Source: Branchipolynoe longqiensis (lineage: Eukaryota; Annelida; Polychaeta; Phyllodocida; Polynoidae). Taken from it: a stretch of DNA of 64,000 nucleotides. Location of the stretch: NCBI GenBank assembly GCA_030323885.1, contig CM059192.1, forward strand, positions 66,418,977 through 66,482,976. The letters are read 5' to 3'. The position numbers and the translations under genes are program-made. Every line of letters starts with the position of its first letter. The first letter of the stretch is position 1. Of the stretch, positions 10,521-20,728 are shown piece by piece. Under the pieces are notes generated by a model. It was not told where the DNA came from. It was given only the letters and a program-made list of their open reading frames with translations, and searched no databases.

Positions 10521-10690
10521 GTATCTGTGAGGGAAGGAGAGGGGGGTGATGGCGATATGGAGAGAGATAATACAGAAAGGAGGGAGAGGGTAGGAAGGGG
10601 AAGGGATCGAGGAGGAAGGGAGGTAGAAGGAGGGGAAGAAGGGAAGGATAGAGGAGGGACGGAAGGAGATGGAGGGACTGGGGATGAGCT
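10520..10690 (+). repeat. Polypurine tract (GGAAGG/GGGAGA)
   Basis: Almost entirely purine on the + strand (for example GGAAGGGAGGTAGAAGGAGG). Mirrored by the pyrimidine-rich tract at 10895-11110. Confidence 0.85.
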
Positions 10691-10784
10691 TTATGCATCA
10701 GTCGATAGGCCCTGCCTTGCAGGTAATTTCCATACGATTGGTCGTGTTCCTGGTGGCTTTATAGTGCTCAATATCCCATATTCC

Positions 10785-11230
10785 AACAAAGATATCATGG
10801 CACAGGTGTCACAAAATAAAATTGGCTCCTTAAAATTGTCTCGTTCTGGCGATTCTATCAAATTGCCCTTGGAGATTTTATTTCGAAATAAAACAGCCCC
10901 CCTTCCCATCCTTCCTATCCCCCCCCCCCCCCCCACCACCCATTACCTCCCTCACCTGCCGCCTCCCCTCCTCACCCCCATACTCTCATCCCCTCCTACC
11001 TTACCTCCTTCCTCACCTCCTCCACCTCCCTATCTCCCTTCTCTATAAACCACCCTCCTCCCCACCCTCCCAACCCCACCCCTACTCCTCCACATCCCTC
11101 TTTTTTATTTAGATCTGAATGTCGTGTGTCAGGGCGATTCTATTTTAATGGGGCAGGTTTATTTCGAAATAGATTCGCTGTGGGAAGAGAACATTTTGAG
11201 GGGGCCCTCTATTTCGTGACACGGGCATTG
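10785..11230. mobile_element. Foldback element with pyrimidine-rich core
   Basis: Left arm (about 10788-10900) contains GTGTCACAAAATAAAATTGG and TTTATTTCGAAATAAAAC. Right arm (about 11140-11228) contains GTTTATTTCGAAATAGATTC and CTATTTCGTGACACGGGC, the imperfect complement. The core (10895-11110) is CCT/CCC-rich. A fragment with the same words (CCATTTAGAAATAAAACC) lies at 36870-36960. Confidence 0.6.
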
Positions 11231-11324
11231 ACAAGTCAGGGAAGCTGCATCAAGTTCAACATCTCTAGTTTAACACTGCCATCTGCCGGTGACCCCATAC
11301 TTAATGAACTTCTTCTGCAGAACT

Positions 11325-11480
11325 GCCTAGTCCGATGAAAGAATCACATTTCTAAAACTAAAAATGCTAAACTAGACTTGATATCACTTAGATACTGTTA
11401 CACTAATTAAGGATTCATTGGTACATAATAAGAATGTTAAGTGACCAGGTAAGTTGCTAAGTCAATTTAATAGAACCCGT
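11325..11480. mobile_element. MITE-2 copy D, left part, interrupted
   Basis: Starts CTAGTCCGATGAAAGAATCA and follows the MITE-2 order to AATTTAATAGAACCCGT, where MITE-2 copy B begins. Collinear sequence resumes after copy B (about 11833-11985: CAACAGTCTCCAAAGTTAGC). Copy B therefore inserted into copy D. Confidence 0.7.
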
Positions 11481-11832
11481 TAAAGTTGCATAGTCCGATG
11501 AAATATCAAATTTTCCAAACTAAACCAATTATCTAGATTTGATTTTACATATCTAACTTATATACTAATGCACTTATTAAGCATTTGGTTCTGTGTAGAA
11601 GGCAATACTGAGTCAATTTAACAGAACCTTTTACTGCAGAAGTCTATGGTGTCAGAGTTTTGGCAAGCATGCCAAAACTAATTTTCCATGTTTGCACTCA
11701 AAATATCTCAAAATTGACCATTTAAAATATAAGTAACTTCGAACTAATGTAAAGTAGATACTAGTGATCGATCTAATATATTTATCTCAGATAAAATACA
11801 GAAATTCAAAACCATCGTACTATGCAACTTTA
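11481..11832. mobile_element. MITE-2 copy B
   Basis: Ends TAAAGTTGCATAGTCCGATG and ATCGTACTATGCAACTTTA, 352 bp, strongly similar to copy A along its whole length, implying recent activity relative to copy D. Confidence 0.9.
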
Positions 11833-11985
11833 ATGTTGACACTAACGGAGTCAGGCGTGTCAATGTGCACATAGAGTTAATTGTCTTTTGTTTTCACTTC
11901 AACAGTCTCCAAAGTTAGCCATTTGTAATAAAGGTTACTACAAGATAAAATAACGTGTATTTGATTGATTGGTGGTTTATGTACA
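11833..11985. mobile_element. MITE-2 copy D, right part
   Basis: CTCCAAAGTTAGCCATTTGT corresponds to the CCCCAAAGGTTTACCATTTA part of copy A. It is the remainder of the element split by copy B. Confidence 0.6.
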
Positions 11986-12029
11986 CCAGCAACTAGGAGA
12001 GACCGGGCGGCGGACCAGTATCAGGCTGG

Positions 12030-12390
12030 GAACCTGCCTAGTCCGATGAACTCGGGGAATGTCTGGGCGAGTGCAGGGGCGGGGCCAGGTACAAAATAGG
12101 TTCGCTGTGGTGTGGCGTGGATATGGGGGAGGGGGCAGGGGCGGGGGAGACCAAATAAATAAGAATAAATGGGAGTCTGTCTTGTTCGGCAGAACAGCTT
12201 CTTATCTGTGATGGAACATTTGTATCTACAAGGAAAGTACCCTGTAGCTTTAAAAGCCCGTGTCCGCCATGTTTGAGGTGTGGCGAGCAGTGTAACGGGG
12301 TGGGGTGTTCTGGCTTGCTGTGACATTTCTGAGTGCGTGATTCCATGGATGGAGTGCCCGAATGCACTCGGCCTGTGCCCCCCCCCCCCC
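12030..12390. other. Unassigned segment with MITE-2-like start and G-rich words
   Basis: Begins CTGCCTAGTCCGATGAACTC (MITE-2-like), then carries GGATATGGGGGAGGGGGCAG shared with 10099-10118, and ends in a C run. No gene seen. Confidence 0.4.
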
Positions 12391-12394
12391 TCCT

Positions 12395-12735
12395 TAAGCT
12401 AGGATTCCTTACACACGGTATGCGGCATGCGGCATGCGGCATGCGGCGTGCGGCGTGATTACGGGATGGGTCCTTTCACCCACACCCACACACACACCCA
12501 CACACAGTGTCAGGTTTCCTCACCACTGTTCTCTATGGCAAACGCAGCAGCATTCGCATTCGCATGCCGCACCGATCGGTACATGGACCGATTCAGTATT
12601 CGCATGCCGCATGCCGCATGCTGCATGCCGCATACCGCGTGTAAGGAATCACCCCCATTGACTTAGATGCTTTTCGATTTTTTGCCGCATTCGCATTCGC
12701 ATACCGCATACCGCGTGTAAGGAATCCTAGCTTTA
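12395..12735. mobile_element. Foldback MITE with GCATGCGG subterminal repeats, copy 1
   Basis: Inverted ends TAAGCTAGGATTCCTTACAC and GTGTAAGGAATCCTAGCTTT, each followed inward by tandem GCATGCGG / CCGCATGC words (12419-12445 and 12600-12712), about 341 bp. A diverged copy is at 50977-51305. Confidence 0.85.
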
Positions 12736-12780
12736 TCCCTAACGTTATTTATTAATTGCTGTTTGTTTCTGGTGTTTCCC

Positions 12781-13067
12781 AGACGTGGTCAGTCTGTGCA
12801 AGGTAAAGATTTCAAATCCCAGCCAAGTCAAACCAATGATACTTGAGGATACCTAGCCTGGCGCTTGGCTTTAATAGGATAGTGCAAGGACTGGTTTGCA
12901 CAGAATCAGGATAATGTGATTGCGTGGGATATCGGGTCATGGCTTTGGTGGACTGGTTCCCCAGTGGGGCAACAATATAAAGTTTTCACGAGTGCGCCTT
13001 GTCACAAGTCCCGATATGACCTTAGATTAGATGTTGCTAGGACCTAAAACAACAACAAACAAACAAT
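12781..13067 (+). repeat. SINE-A, AACAAAC-tail variant
   Basis: Partly degraded B box (TTTCAAATCCCAGCC), standard body (GGCGCTTGGCTTTAATAGGA, CCCAGTGGGGCAACAATATA) and 3' end GCTAGGACCTAAAACAACAA followed by CAAACAAACAA, differing from the CAACCAACC tail of other copies. Confidence 0.9.
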
Positions 13068-13225
13068 CCAAGGTTGTTTCACTCTCCTTGGGTTTCTCCC
13101 ATTGTAATAGCAGGATGGACCCATTGTGAATTGATATCGAATTGGAGCAACCTTATACTTATCTAGTCAATATTCGTCTACAAAACCATTGGGCAGCAGA
13201 CCCTTTGATATTTATATATATATAT

Positions 13226-13280
13226 GGTTTGTTTGTTTGTTTGGGTTTTACGTCCTAGCGACATATATGGTCAATCGACT
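13226..13280 (-). repeat. SINE-A 3' end fragment (GTTTGTTTG tail complement)
   Basis: GGTTTGTTTGTTTGTTTGGG then TTTTACGTCCTAGCGACATA; truncated at 13280, just before MITE-1 copy 2. Confidence 0.85.
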
Positions 13281-13305
13281 GTATATATATATAATATAAC
13301 ATATA

Positions 13306-13503
13306 CAGTAAAACGTTTCTATTATCTAAATCGACTGACCATGGGACCGTCTTTAAATGGTCCATTTAGGGAGGTGGTCGGATTAGGGAGTTCTTTTATC
13401 ATTACAATGCTATTGTATGGGCAATCCTTTGGGACCCAAATAAAGCGATCGATATAGGGGAGTGGTCGATCTGTGGAGGTGGTCTCTTAGAGAGGTTTTA
13501 CTG
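13306..13503. mobile_element. MITE-1 copy 2
   Basis: CAGTAAAACGTTTCTATTAT start, TTAGAGAGGTTTTACTG end, 198 bp, flanked by TA (13304-13305, 13504-13505). It is longer than the 178-bp copies because of small internal insertions. Confidence 0.88.
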
Positions 13504-13707
13504 TATATCGAACTATGCATATTATATATATAATATAGTGAGGCCCCCTCGCGTCCACATGTGAAATGCGAAGTATCCATCAATAACACTTTGCTTTCTC
13601 ACCATAAATAAATAATGTGTGTGAGTAAATTCCTACAGATGCAGGCTCTCACTGATGGCAACCGTAACACAGTGAGGACGTGCTATGGGCGACATTCACC
13701 ATCAGAG

Positions 13708-14029
13708 GTTTGTTTGTTGTTGGGTCACGTCCTAGCAAATCTAAGGTCATATCAGGACAGGTACTAGCTTGTAAAGTGCGCACTTATGGCGACTTTCTAG
13801 TGCTGCTCCACTGGGAGACCAGGCTGTCACATTATCCTGACACTTACCCAACCAGTTATTGCCCTATCCTAATAACGCCGAGTGCCTGCCTAGGAAGTGA
13901 CAATTATCAATTTTTAAGTTATTGCTTTTACTCGAGCTGGGTTCAAAACCACAAACCCATGGGTTTGGATCCCCCAATCTCCCAAAACAGGAGACGGATG
14001 CTCAACTCATTCGGTCATCCCGGCTGGTC
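13708..14029 (-). repeat. SINE-A, near full length
   Basis: From tail complement (GGTTTGTTTGTTGTTGGG) through ACGTCCTAGCAAATCTAAGG to the tRNA head complement (CTCAACTCATTCGGTCATCC, CGGCTGGT). The AACAAAC tail type is used. Confidence 0.92.
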
Positions 14030-14159
14030 ACCATTAGAGTACAGTGGCAAGAATGTAAGTGACTGCCTCTGCTTTCTCAACGAATGAACTGGATAGCACC
14101 CGAAGTGATTGAAACAAGCATACAACTACAGAGAAAGAAATAATAGAAACAACAATTAT

Positions 14160-14245
14160 AAATGGAAGACCAGTGTCTCAGCCTGACAAAATATGAATTC
14201 ATATGAATAAAATATCTACCAAACAAAAAAATCAAAAAAAAATCA
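14160..14245 (+). repeat. Dispersed repeat R6, diverged copy
   Basis: GGAAGACCAGTGTCTCAGCC, ATGAATAAAATATCTACCAA and an A-rich end correspond to 37690-37815 and 46505-46628. The A-rich 3' side suggests a retroposed 3' end. Confidence 0.55.
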
Positions 14246-14364
14246 AGGCTATCCGAATAGTAGCTAAAGAGGATGATGAAGACGAGGCTGTGGCTGGGGA
14301 TATTATATTTGTCTCTGGCCGAGCAAATATAATGTCGTAACGTGACAGAAAAGTCAATTCAGCA

Positions 14365-14550
14365 GGTAAGAATACAGGTTTGAACTCTTGCCACGTCAAA
14401 CCAATGACTAAACAATCTGACACGTGTCGCTACCTAGCCTGGTGCTTGGCCTTACAAGGATAGGGTAAGGAGCTGTGGAATGAGGAAGACCAATATTATT
14501 GTCCGTGATTGAAATTTCCCCCGGTTAATCAACTAATGTACCCCCTAAAA
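14365..14550 (+). repeat. SINE-B copy 1
   Basis: Shares B box and body with SINE-A (AGTCAAACCAATGACT-like, TACCTAGCCTGGTGCTTGGC), then switches to a different 3' end: GGAATGAGGAAGACCAAT, GATTGAAATTTCCCCCGG, TTAATCAACTAATGTACCCC. Other copies: 23469, 47008 and 54430. Confidence 0.85.
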
Positions 14551-14759
14551 AAAGGAAATCCTGGATCTGGGGGTGGGCAACTGTTGCTCAAAACCTCCGG
14601 TGGCGGCGCCACCATCTGTAGACAGCAGCAAGGCTGGCCCACATATGAATACTTCCCCAATAAGCAATATTGCATTCCGCTGCTAAGAAACAGTGTTAAT
14701 AGCACCGTATATTTATACCTATATTATCTACTAAATTATATTGCACATAATAGTACATA

Positions 14760-15093
14760 CAGTACAACCCCGTTAAACCAAGCTCTATTAAACCAAACGA
14801 TCGGTTAATCCAAACTTTTTTCGGTGGCCCGGCAAAATACTACCATTAATCATATAAAAATGTTGGTTAAACCAAAGTCGGTTAATCCAAATTATCGGTT
14901 AATCCAAACAAAATTGTTGGACCCCAGGCCACTCTGGTATTGTTAAACCAAACATTCATGTGGTTATAAGGTCATCTGAGACCCAACCAACTTTTTAATA
15001 TGATAAATGGTAGTAATTTTCCAGGCCGCCGAAAAAGGTTTGGATTAACCGATCGTTTGGTTTAATCGAGTTTGGTTTAATGGGGTTGCACTG
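14760..15093. mobile_element. Pogo/Tigger-like MITE, 334 bp
   Basis: Ends CAGTACAACCCCGTTAAACC and GGTTTAATGGGGTTGCACTG, flanked by TA (14758-14759, 15094-15095). GGTTAATCCAAAC repeats appear in both arms. It has the same CAGT...ACTG and TA signature as MITE-1 but a different sequence. Confidence 0.9.
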
Positions 15094-15169
15094 TATATAC
15101 ATGAAAACCAATAATCAAAGTGTTCACATACATTGTATATTACATGTGCAATACACGCTTACTCAAAGT

Positions 15170-15252
15170 CAAAGCCAAAGCTCGGTTAAACCAACGATCG
15201 GTTAATCCAAACAAATGTCTAGGTTCCCTTCAAGTTAACTTGGTTATACTGT
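15170..15252. mobile_element. Relic of the same pogo/Tigger-like MITE
   Basis: CTCGGTTAAACCAACGATCG, GTTAATCCAAACAAATG and terminal GTTATACTGTATA. A 36-bp segment (CTACTAAATTATATTTCACA onward, 15266-15299) repeats the left flank of the complete element (14724-14759), indicating a local duplication. Confidence 0.75.
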
Positions 15253-15529
15253 ATATAGAAAACCTGTCTACTAAATTATATTTCACATAATAGTGCATAT
15301 TTAGAAAAACCGTTTTCCATACTGTGCGAGCTGAATGAACACAAAACTGCATAGAAAGTTAAATTTGTCTCCTCACAATTTACATGCCTCCATTGAAATG
15401 TAGATAAGTCTAGATTTGGATCTAGAGCAGAGGTTACTTTGATGATGACTTTTTTTGTTTGATTCATCTTTGTTTGTTGTGATACTGTGGGACCACGCTT
15501 GATTCAGTGGGAATGTCGTGCACCTCCTT

Positions 15530-15985
15530 CCAAGCTTGCTCCCCCACCACGGACAAGCCGTCCTTAGGCTTGGCGTAAAAGCTTACGTCATCGGGACCAG
15601 TGTAGGTGTTCCTCCATGCGTGTGCTACTCTGCGATGGAGCAATCAGGGCGTTAAACCCATAGGCTCGATTTACGGTTATATTGTGCAATAACTATGTAC
15701 CGGCATCTCACTTTGAGAGTTTTATTTAAGTTATGTATATTTAGGGAATGTAAATATCGATAAAAAAATAGATGCCGGTATTGGTATATGTTATAGGCTT
15801 AATAAATCGATGGCCTATGGGCTTAATGCCTTGACGATGATCCGTCGCAGAGTAGCGCATGCCACATAGAGGAACAACTACACTGGCCCCTCCCTATAGG
15901 ACTTCCATATATGGCCCGATGCGGTAATGGTTTATGCCAAGCCTAAGGACTGCTTGTTCGTGGCTGGGGACCAAGCTAACCTCCT
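15530..15985. mobile_element. Foldback with ~150-bp arms
   Basis: Left arm (15530-15675) reads CACGGACAAGCCGTCCTTAG, GTTCCTCCATGCGTGTGCTA, CTCTGCGATGGAGC. Right arm (15790-15985) is its imperfect complement (TAGCGCATGCCACATAGAGG, GCCTAAGGACTGCTTGTTCG). The loop contains a smaller inverted pair ACCGGCATCT / AGATGCCGGT. Two inverted copies of one dispersed repeat are an alternative reading. Confidence 0.7.
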
Positions 15986-15989
15986 TCCT

Positions 15990-16310
15990 CCCCTGTCCAA
16001 TGCATCTTGGACTCGTCTTCGGGTGGACGGATCAGTTCATCTTTCTTCCAACCCAATTGGCCAATGCGCTTTTGCACCTTTTCCTCCATCGGTCACACTC
16101 AGTGCACTGTTTTCACTACTTACAAGCTGTGAAACTTGCCAACATTTCCACGCACCCACCCTTCTACTTTATGTATTGTCTTCTCTCCTGTAGGGCTGGT
16201 CCCAGCCACAAGAATACATTCTGAATCAATTATTGTTACCTGCACTTCCCTGTCTATGACGTTCCCTAGCCAAATGATTGTTCATTGCAAGACAAGTTTA
16301 TTTGTTACTT
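15990..16310. other. Unassigned stretch
   Basis: Three overlapping short + frames with no family resemblance, and no repeat partner seen. Confidence 0.35.
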
Positions 16311-16317
16311 GCTGCTG

Positions 16318-16583
16318 TCAGTGTGTCCTGATAGCATCCAATATCAGATCAGGACTGGTACCAAAGTGCGACACTAAACACTAAAGGCAGCATTATAGTG
16401 CTCCTACACTGGCATACTAGGCTCCCTGCATGATGACCCAATTCCACATTCAGTTATACTATCCTGATACCGAGTTAACCATGTAGCCATTTCTCTTACC
16501 TAGTAATGCTGTGCATCACACTATATAGCGACAAGTATCATTTTTGTACGTCATTGGTTTAACTCGGCCGAGATTCGAACTCA
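16318..16583 (-). repeat. SINE-A, diverged, 3' tail truncated
   Basis: ATCAGATCAGGACTGGTACC, GCAGCATTATAGTGCTCCTA, then ATTGGTTTAACTCGGCCGAG and B-box complement ATTCGAACTC. Confidence 0.85.
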
Positions 16584-16608
16584 ATACTGAGTATATAATT
16601 ATATGGTG

Positions 16609-16700
16609 TTCTCTGTCGCAGAGTGGTTAGAATGTCTGACCTTTTTCTATGTCAGACTCCTTATCTGAAGGTTGGTGGTTCAATTCCTCGACCCCCCCCC
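16609..16700 (+). repeat. tRNA-like head of a different SINE
   Basis: TGTCGCAGAGTGGTTAGAAT resembles an A box and GGTGGTTCAATTCCTCGACC a B box about 55 bp later, followed by a C run. Extra bases between the boxes and the non-CCA context argue for a SINE or pseudogene rather than a functional tRNA gene. Its sequence differs from the SINE-A head. Confidence 0.45.
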
Positions 16701-17139
16701 CCCCGACCTCTGCCAATTTGGATTTCCACTCCTGTGTATAAGTTACAGCGTCATCAAAGGCCGGTTGCTCTCATACCATGTCTATGTGGTGTGGGAGGTT
16801 AAAAATCCCTTGGGTCGGTAAAAGAGTAGGCTCGGATTTTCTATCGACAAGCTGTCTAATGGTTAAAACAAGTCTATTCAGATTTATCTGTGATAGGGAG
16901 TATAAATCTTCAAGAAAAAAAAAGAAGAAAAAAACAGAACAGCGTGTGCTAGTCAGAGAACCAGCGGGACAAGCCTAGATACCGTGGGAGTATGGGAAAA
17001 GTGCACAAGATGCGGGTCGCCATGAGACTTCCAGTATCTGATTACAGGCATAGTAATGGGTGAGACTCTGGGGAATCTGCGTGACAGTAACATGGCGGGG
17101 TTACAGTGTGGGCTGTTTTGCGGTGTGCTCTGGTGTGCG

Positions 17140-18480
17140 TTTGCAGCAGACAAGGTGTGGTGTGTGGTGTTGTGTGCATTGCGGTGTGCCTGTCACGAGG
17201 TGTTGCGGTGTGGTGATTGCAGTGTGTGAGGTCTAGTCTGTTGGAGTGTGGTGATTACAGTGGGTGCAAGATGTGATGTGGTGTGTTGTGGTGTGGTGAT
17301 TGCAGTGTGCACAGTGTTGTGTGTGGCAGTGTGGTCACTGCAGTGTGCCTGTGGTGTGGTGTAGTATATTGTAGTGGGTGAGGCGTGTGTTGTGTTGCAG
17401 TGCGGTGATTGTAGTGTGGCAGGTGTGGTGTTTTGCAGTGTGGTAGTTGCAGTCGGTATGGTGTGGTGTGTTGCAGTGTGGTGATTGTAGAGTGTCAAGT
17501 GTGTGTTATGTTGCAGTGTGGTGATTGCAGTGTGTGAGGTATGGTGTGTTGCAGTGTGGTGATTGTAATGTGTGAGGTGTGAGATCTTGCAGTGTGGTGA
17601 CTGTAGTGTGTGACTGTGAGGTGTGCTGTGTTGCAGTATGGGGTGATTGCAGTGTGTGAGGTATGGCGTGTTACAGTGTGGTGATTGTAGTCTGTGAGGT
17701 GTGGTGGAATGCAGTGTGATGATTGCAGTGTGTGAGGTGTGGGTTGCGGTGCAGTGTGCTGGTGATTGTAGTGTGTGAGGTGGGGTGTTGCAGTGTGGTG
17801 ATTACAGTGTGCGAGGCATGGCGTGTTGCAATGTGGTGATTGCAGTGTGTGAGCTGTTGTGTGTTGCAAAAGGTAATTGCAGTGTGTGAGATATGGTGTG
17901 TTGCAGTGTGGTGATTGTAGTATGCACTATGTGGTGTGTTGCAGTGTTGTGAAGTGTTGCAGTGCGGTGATTCCAGTGTACATGGCATGGTGTGTTGCAA
18001 TGTTGTGAAGTGGTGCAGTGTGGTGACTGCAGTATATTGATGTATTGCAATGTGGTGATTGCAGTGCATAGAGTAGTGCATTGCAAGATGTGTAGCAGTG
18101 TCATACTTGTAGTGTAGTGAAGTGTTGCAGTGTGGTGACTGCGGTGTATTGATGTATTTCAATGTGGTGATTGCAGTGCATAGTATAGTCCAGTGCAAGA
18201 TGTGTAGCAGTGTCGTAATTGCAGTGTAGTGAAGTGTTGCAGTGTTGCAGTCTGTAGGGTGTGGTGTGTTGCAGTGTGCTGATTGCAGTGTGCAGTGTGT
18301 GGTGTGTCACTGTGTGGTAATTGCAGTGTATTGAAGTGTGGTGATAGTAGTGTACATAGTGAGATGGGTTAATGTGTGCTGATTGCAGTGTGCAGTGTGT
18401 GGTGTGTCGCTGTGTGGTGATTGCAGTGTAATGAAGTGTGGTGATTGTAGTGTACATAGTGAGGTGGGTTACCATGTGGT
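17140..18480. repeat. ~38-bp TG-rich satellite (GCAGTGTGGTGATTGTAGTG)
   Basis: Units near 38 bp, TGTGTTGCAGTGTGGTGATT followed by GTAGTGTGTGAGGTGTG, with drift at both ends. The - strand is open in long stretches (TITTLQHTTP-type peptide) because the unit lacks stops. Confidence 0.93.
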
Positions 18481-18489
18481 CAATGAAGT

Positions 18490-19112
18490 GTACAAGGTAT
18501 GTTGCAGTGTAGTGAGTGTAGTGTGTGTGGGGCAGTGTGCTGATTGCAGTGTGCAAGGAGTGTTGCAGTGTGGTGATTGTAGTGTGTGGGGAGTGGTGTG
18601 TCACCATGTGGTGAATGCAGTGTGCAAGGTGTGTTGCAGTGTGGTGATTGTAGTGTGTGGGGAGTGTGGGGAATGCAGTGTGCAATATCTGTTGCAGTGT
18701 GGTGATTGTAGTGTGTGGGGAGTGTGGGGAATGCAGTGTGCAAGATGTGTTGCAGTTTGGTGATTGTAGTGCGTGGGGAGTGTGGGGAATGCAGTGTGCA
18801 AGAAGTGTTGCAGTGTGGTGATTGTAGTGTGTGGAGAGTGTGGCGAATGCAGTGTGCAAGATGTGTTGCAGTGTGGTGATTGTAGTGTGAGGGGAGTGTG
18901 GGGAATGCAGTGTGCAAGATGTGTTGCAGTGTGGTGATTGTAGTGTGTGGGGAGTGTGGGGAATGCAGTGTGCAAGAAGTGTTGCAGTGTGGTGATTGTA
19001 GTGTGTGGGGAGTGTGGGGAATGCAGTGTGCAAGAGGTGTTGCAGTGTGGTGAGTATAGTGTGTGTGGTGCAGTGTGGGGAATGCAGTGTGCAAGATGAG
19101 TTGCAGTGCACT
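18490..19112. repeat. 58-bp satellite derived from the 38-bp unit
   Basis: Landmark GAATGCAGTGTGCAAG recurs at 18671, 18729, 18787, 18845 and 18903, a fixed 58-bp spacing. The unit is the 38-bp module plus GGGGAATGCAGTGTGCAAGA. The 58-bp period cycles three frames, all open on the - strand, giving a spurious 355-residue frame. Confidence 0.95.
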
Positions 19113-19117
19113 TCCGG

Positions 19118-19161
19118 TTCTCTCATTGAATATACTCGTATTCCTACCAGACCGGAAGTGC
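19118..19161. promoter_or_regulatory. Inverted pair of ETS-like CACTTCCGGT sites
   Basis: GCACTTCCGGT (19118-19128) and ACCGGAAGTGC (19151-19161) are perfect complements at the exact end of the satellite. CCGGAAGTG is the ETS-family consensus. With no gene nearby this could equally be a small hairpin terminus. Confidence 0.4.
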
Positions 19162-19164
19162 GTG

Positions 19165-20640
19165 ACAAATCGGCAGCTGGCTGCTGTGAGGCATCACTCC
19201 TACAACATAAGGTCTAGAGTACAAATATCCCTATACTCCACAGTGCAGGGCATACAATATTGGACATAGATAATAAAGAGTTGTGAGTGGGCCCCAGGAA
19301 AACACTCCGAAAGTCAGTCTGCGGGTTTATGGGCTGCCTGTGCAGAGCCCCAGTAGGGACCCTAGGGCCCACACCACCAGAAGCTCATGCAATTTAAGCA
19401 TTTGAAGGGCCTTAAAAGTAGTATTTTCAGCAGGAAAATACACATGTTTCTGTTCTGTATACATACAATTCAAGCCCTTATGCCTTTATATATATAATTA
19501 TCTTGCACCATACATATTTTCACTTGATCTGAAGGAATCACAATGATGACAAATTTCGTTATAAGAAATCGGAAATCTTGGAATTTGCGAAAAAAGAAAT
19601 CGCATCCCTGATAATAGGAGAGTGGATGACAGGTACAGGGAATAAAGGGTAGTGCATACCGTATGAATTATAAGGTATAGGGCAGCCTATATAGCATAAT
19701 GCATAGTGGGAAATGGATAGTGCATGGGTTATACGGAATAGTGTATTGTGTAATCCGCTGCACATCAAATAGGGTATTGGGCAAAGGGAAGTGTTTTTAT
19801 TCCTCTTAATAACATGTTGTCAGTGATAATGCACTGGTCTTCCAGCCCTAATGACAATTGCCACTGCATAGTAAACAAATCTACAACAATATAGATAGAC
19901 AATTACAGGGAAATAAGCAAAACATGGGTACATGAATGACAGGTAAAGAACAAGATAAGAGAAAAAATAAACATATACCGGGAGGTATATGTTAGACTAG
20001 TATGGTAAGCGTTAGTAGGGGGTGGGGCATAACTGATTATCTTTCTAGTGACTTACTCGTTGAAAGGGTGATGGTGGGATGTAGGGTGGGCCTGGTGTTG
20101 CAATATGAGATATCATATATTATGGAGGGCCTAGGGTAGTGTGCTGAGGGTAAAGAGAATACACACTAAGCAGAAAGGCAGCTAGCTGTAAGAAAGTGCA
20201 CACACTCAGAGAAATAATACATGCAGGACATAACTACACAACAACTGAAAGTGACAACACAACTGTGTCTGTTTACAGGCGAAAACAAGGCATGACGCTC
20301 AACCACTCCTGCTCCCACCCATCCCCTCCTCGCACCCCACCCCCTCCTGTCAAATCAGGGGCGGGCGATTTTTCAGTCACGGGTGAGGACGATCACCAAT
20401 CTTTTGTTTATTTGGCGTTAATGTTGCTAGCAGTGAAAAGTTACCAATTTGACAAAAATTAACATGATGGTGCGTGATTTGAGTTTGGAGATAGTGTTTT
20501 CATCACGTTAATGCATCAGGAACCTGCCTCATGCAGTGATTAAAATACCAATTACCAAAATGCCGAATGAGATTCTTGCACTTCGATTCCTTATTTTATA
20601 GTGCAATGAGACCCCGTTAGAACTTGATCGAATTACTTTT
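19165..20640. other. 1.5 kb without recognised features
   Basis: AT-moderate DNA with short frames only; 20196-20462 (+) encodes an 88-residue frame without recognisable motif. No match to the repeat families of this window was seen. A host exon or an old transposon could be hidden here. Confidence 0.4.
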
Positions 20641-20647
20641 GAATTAA

Positions 20648-20728
20648 ACAATAATGTGACTGAGTGGGATATTTGCGTCATGGTGTTGGCAGGCTCGTCT
20701 CCCAGTGGGTCAGTACTATAAAGTCACC
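20648..20728 (+). repeat. SINE-A, left part, split by the 2.4-kb Gag element
   Basis: ATGTGACTGAGTGGGATATT to CAGTACTATAAAGTCACC (SINE body). The remainder resumes at 23115 after the insertion. Confidence 0.85.

Noticed and set aside
18101..19168. 355-residue - strand open frame with HTAFPTLPTHYNHHTA repeats
   Set aside because: Produced by the 58-bp satellite, which has no stop in any - frame, so the peptide cycles through three registers.
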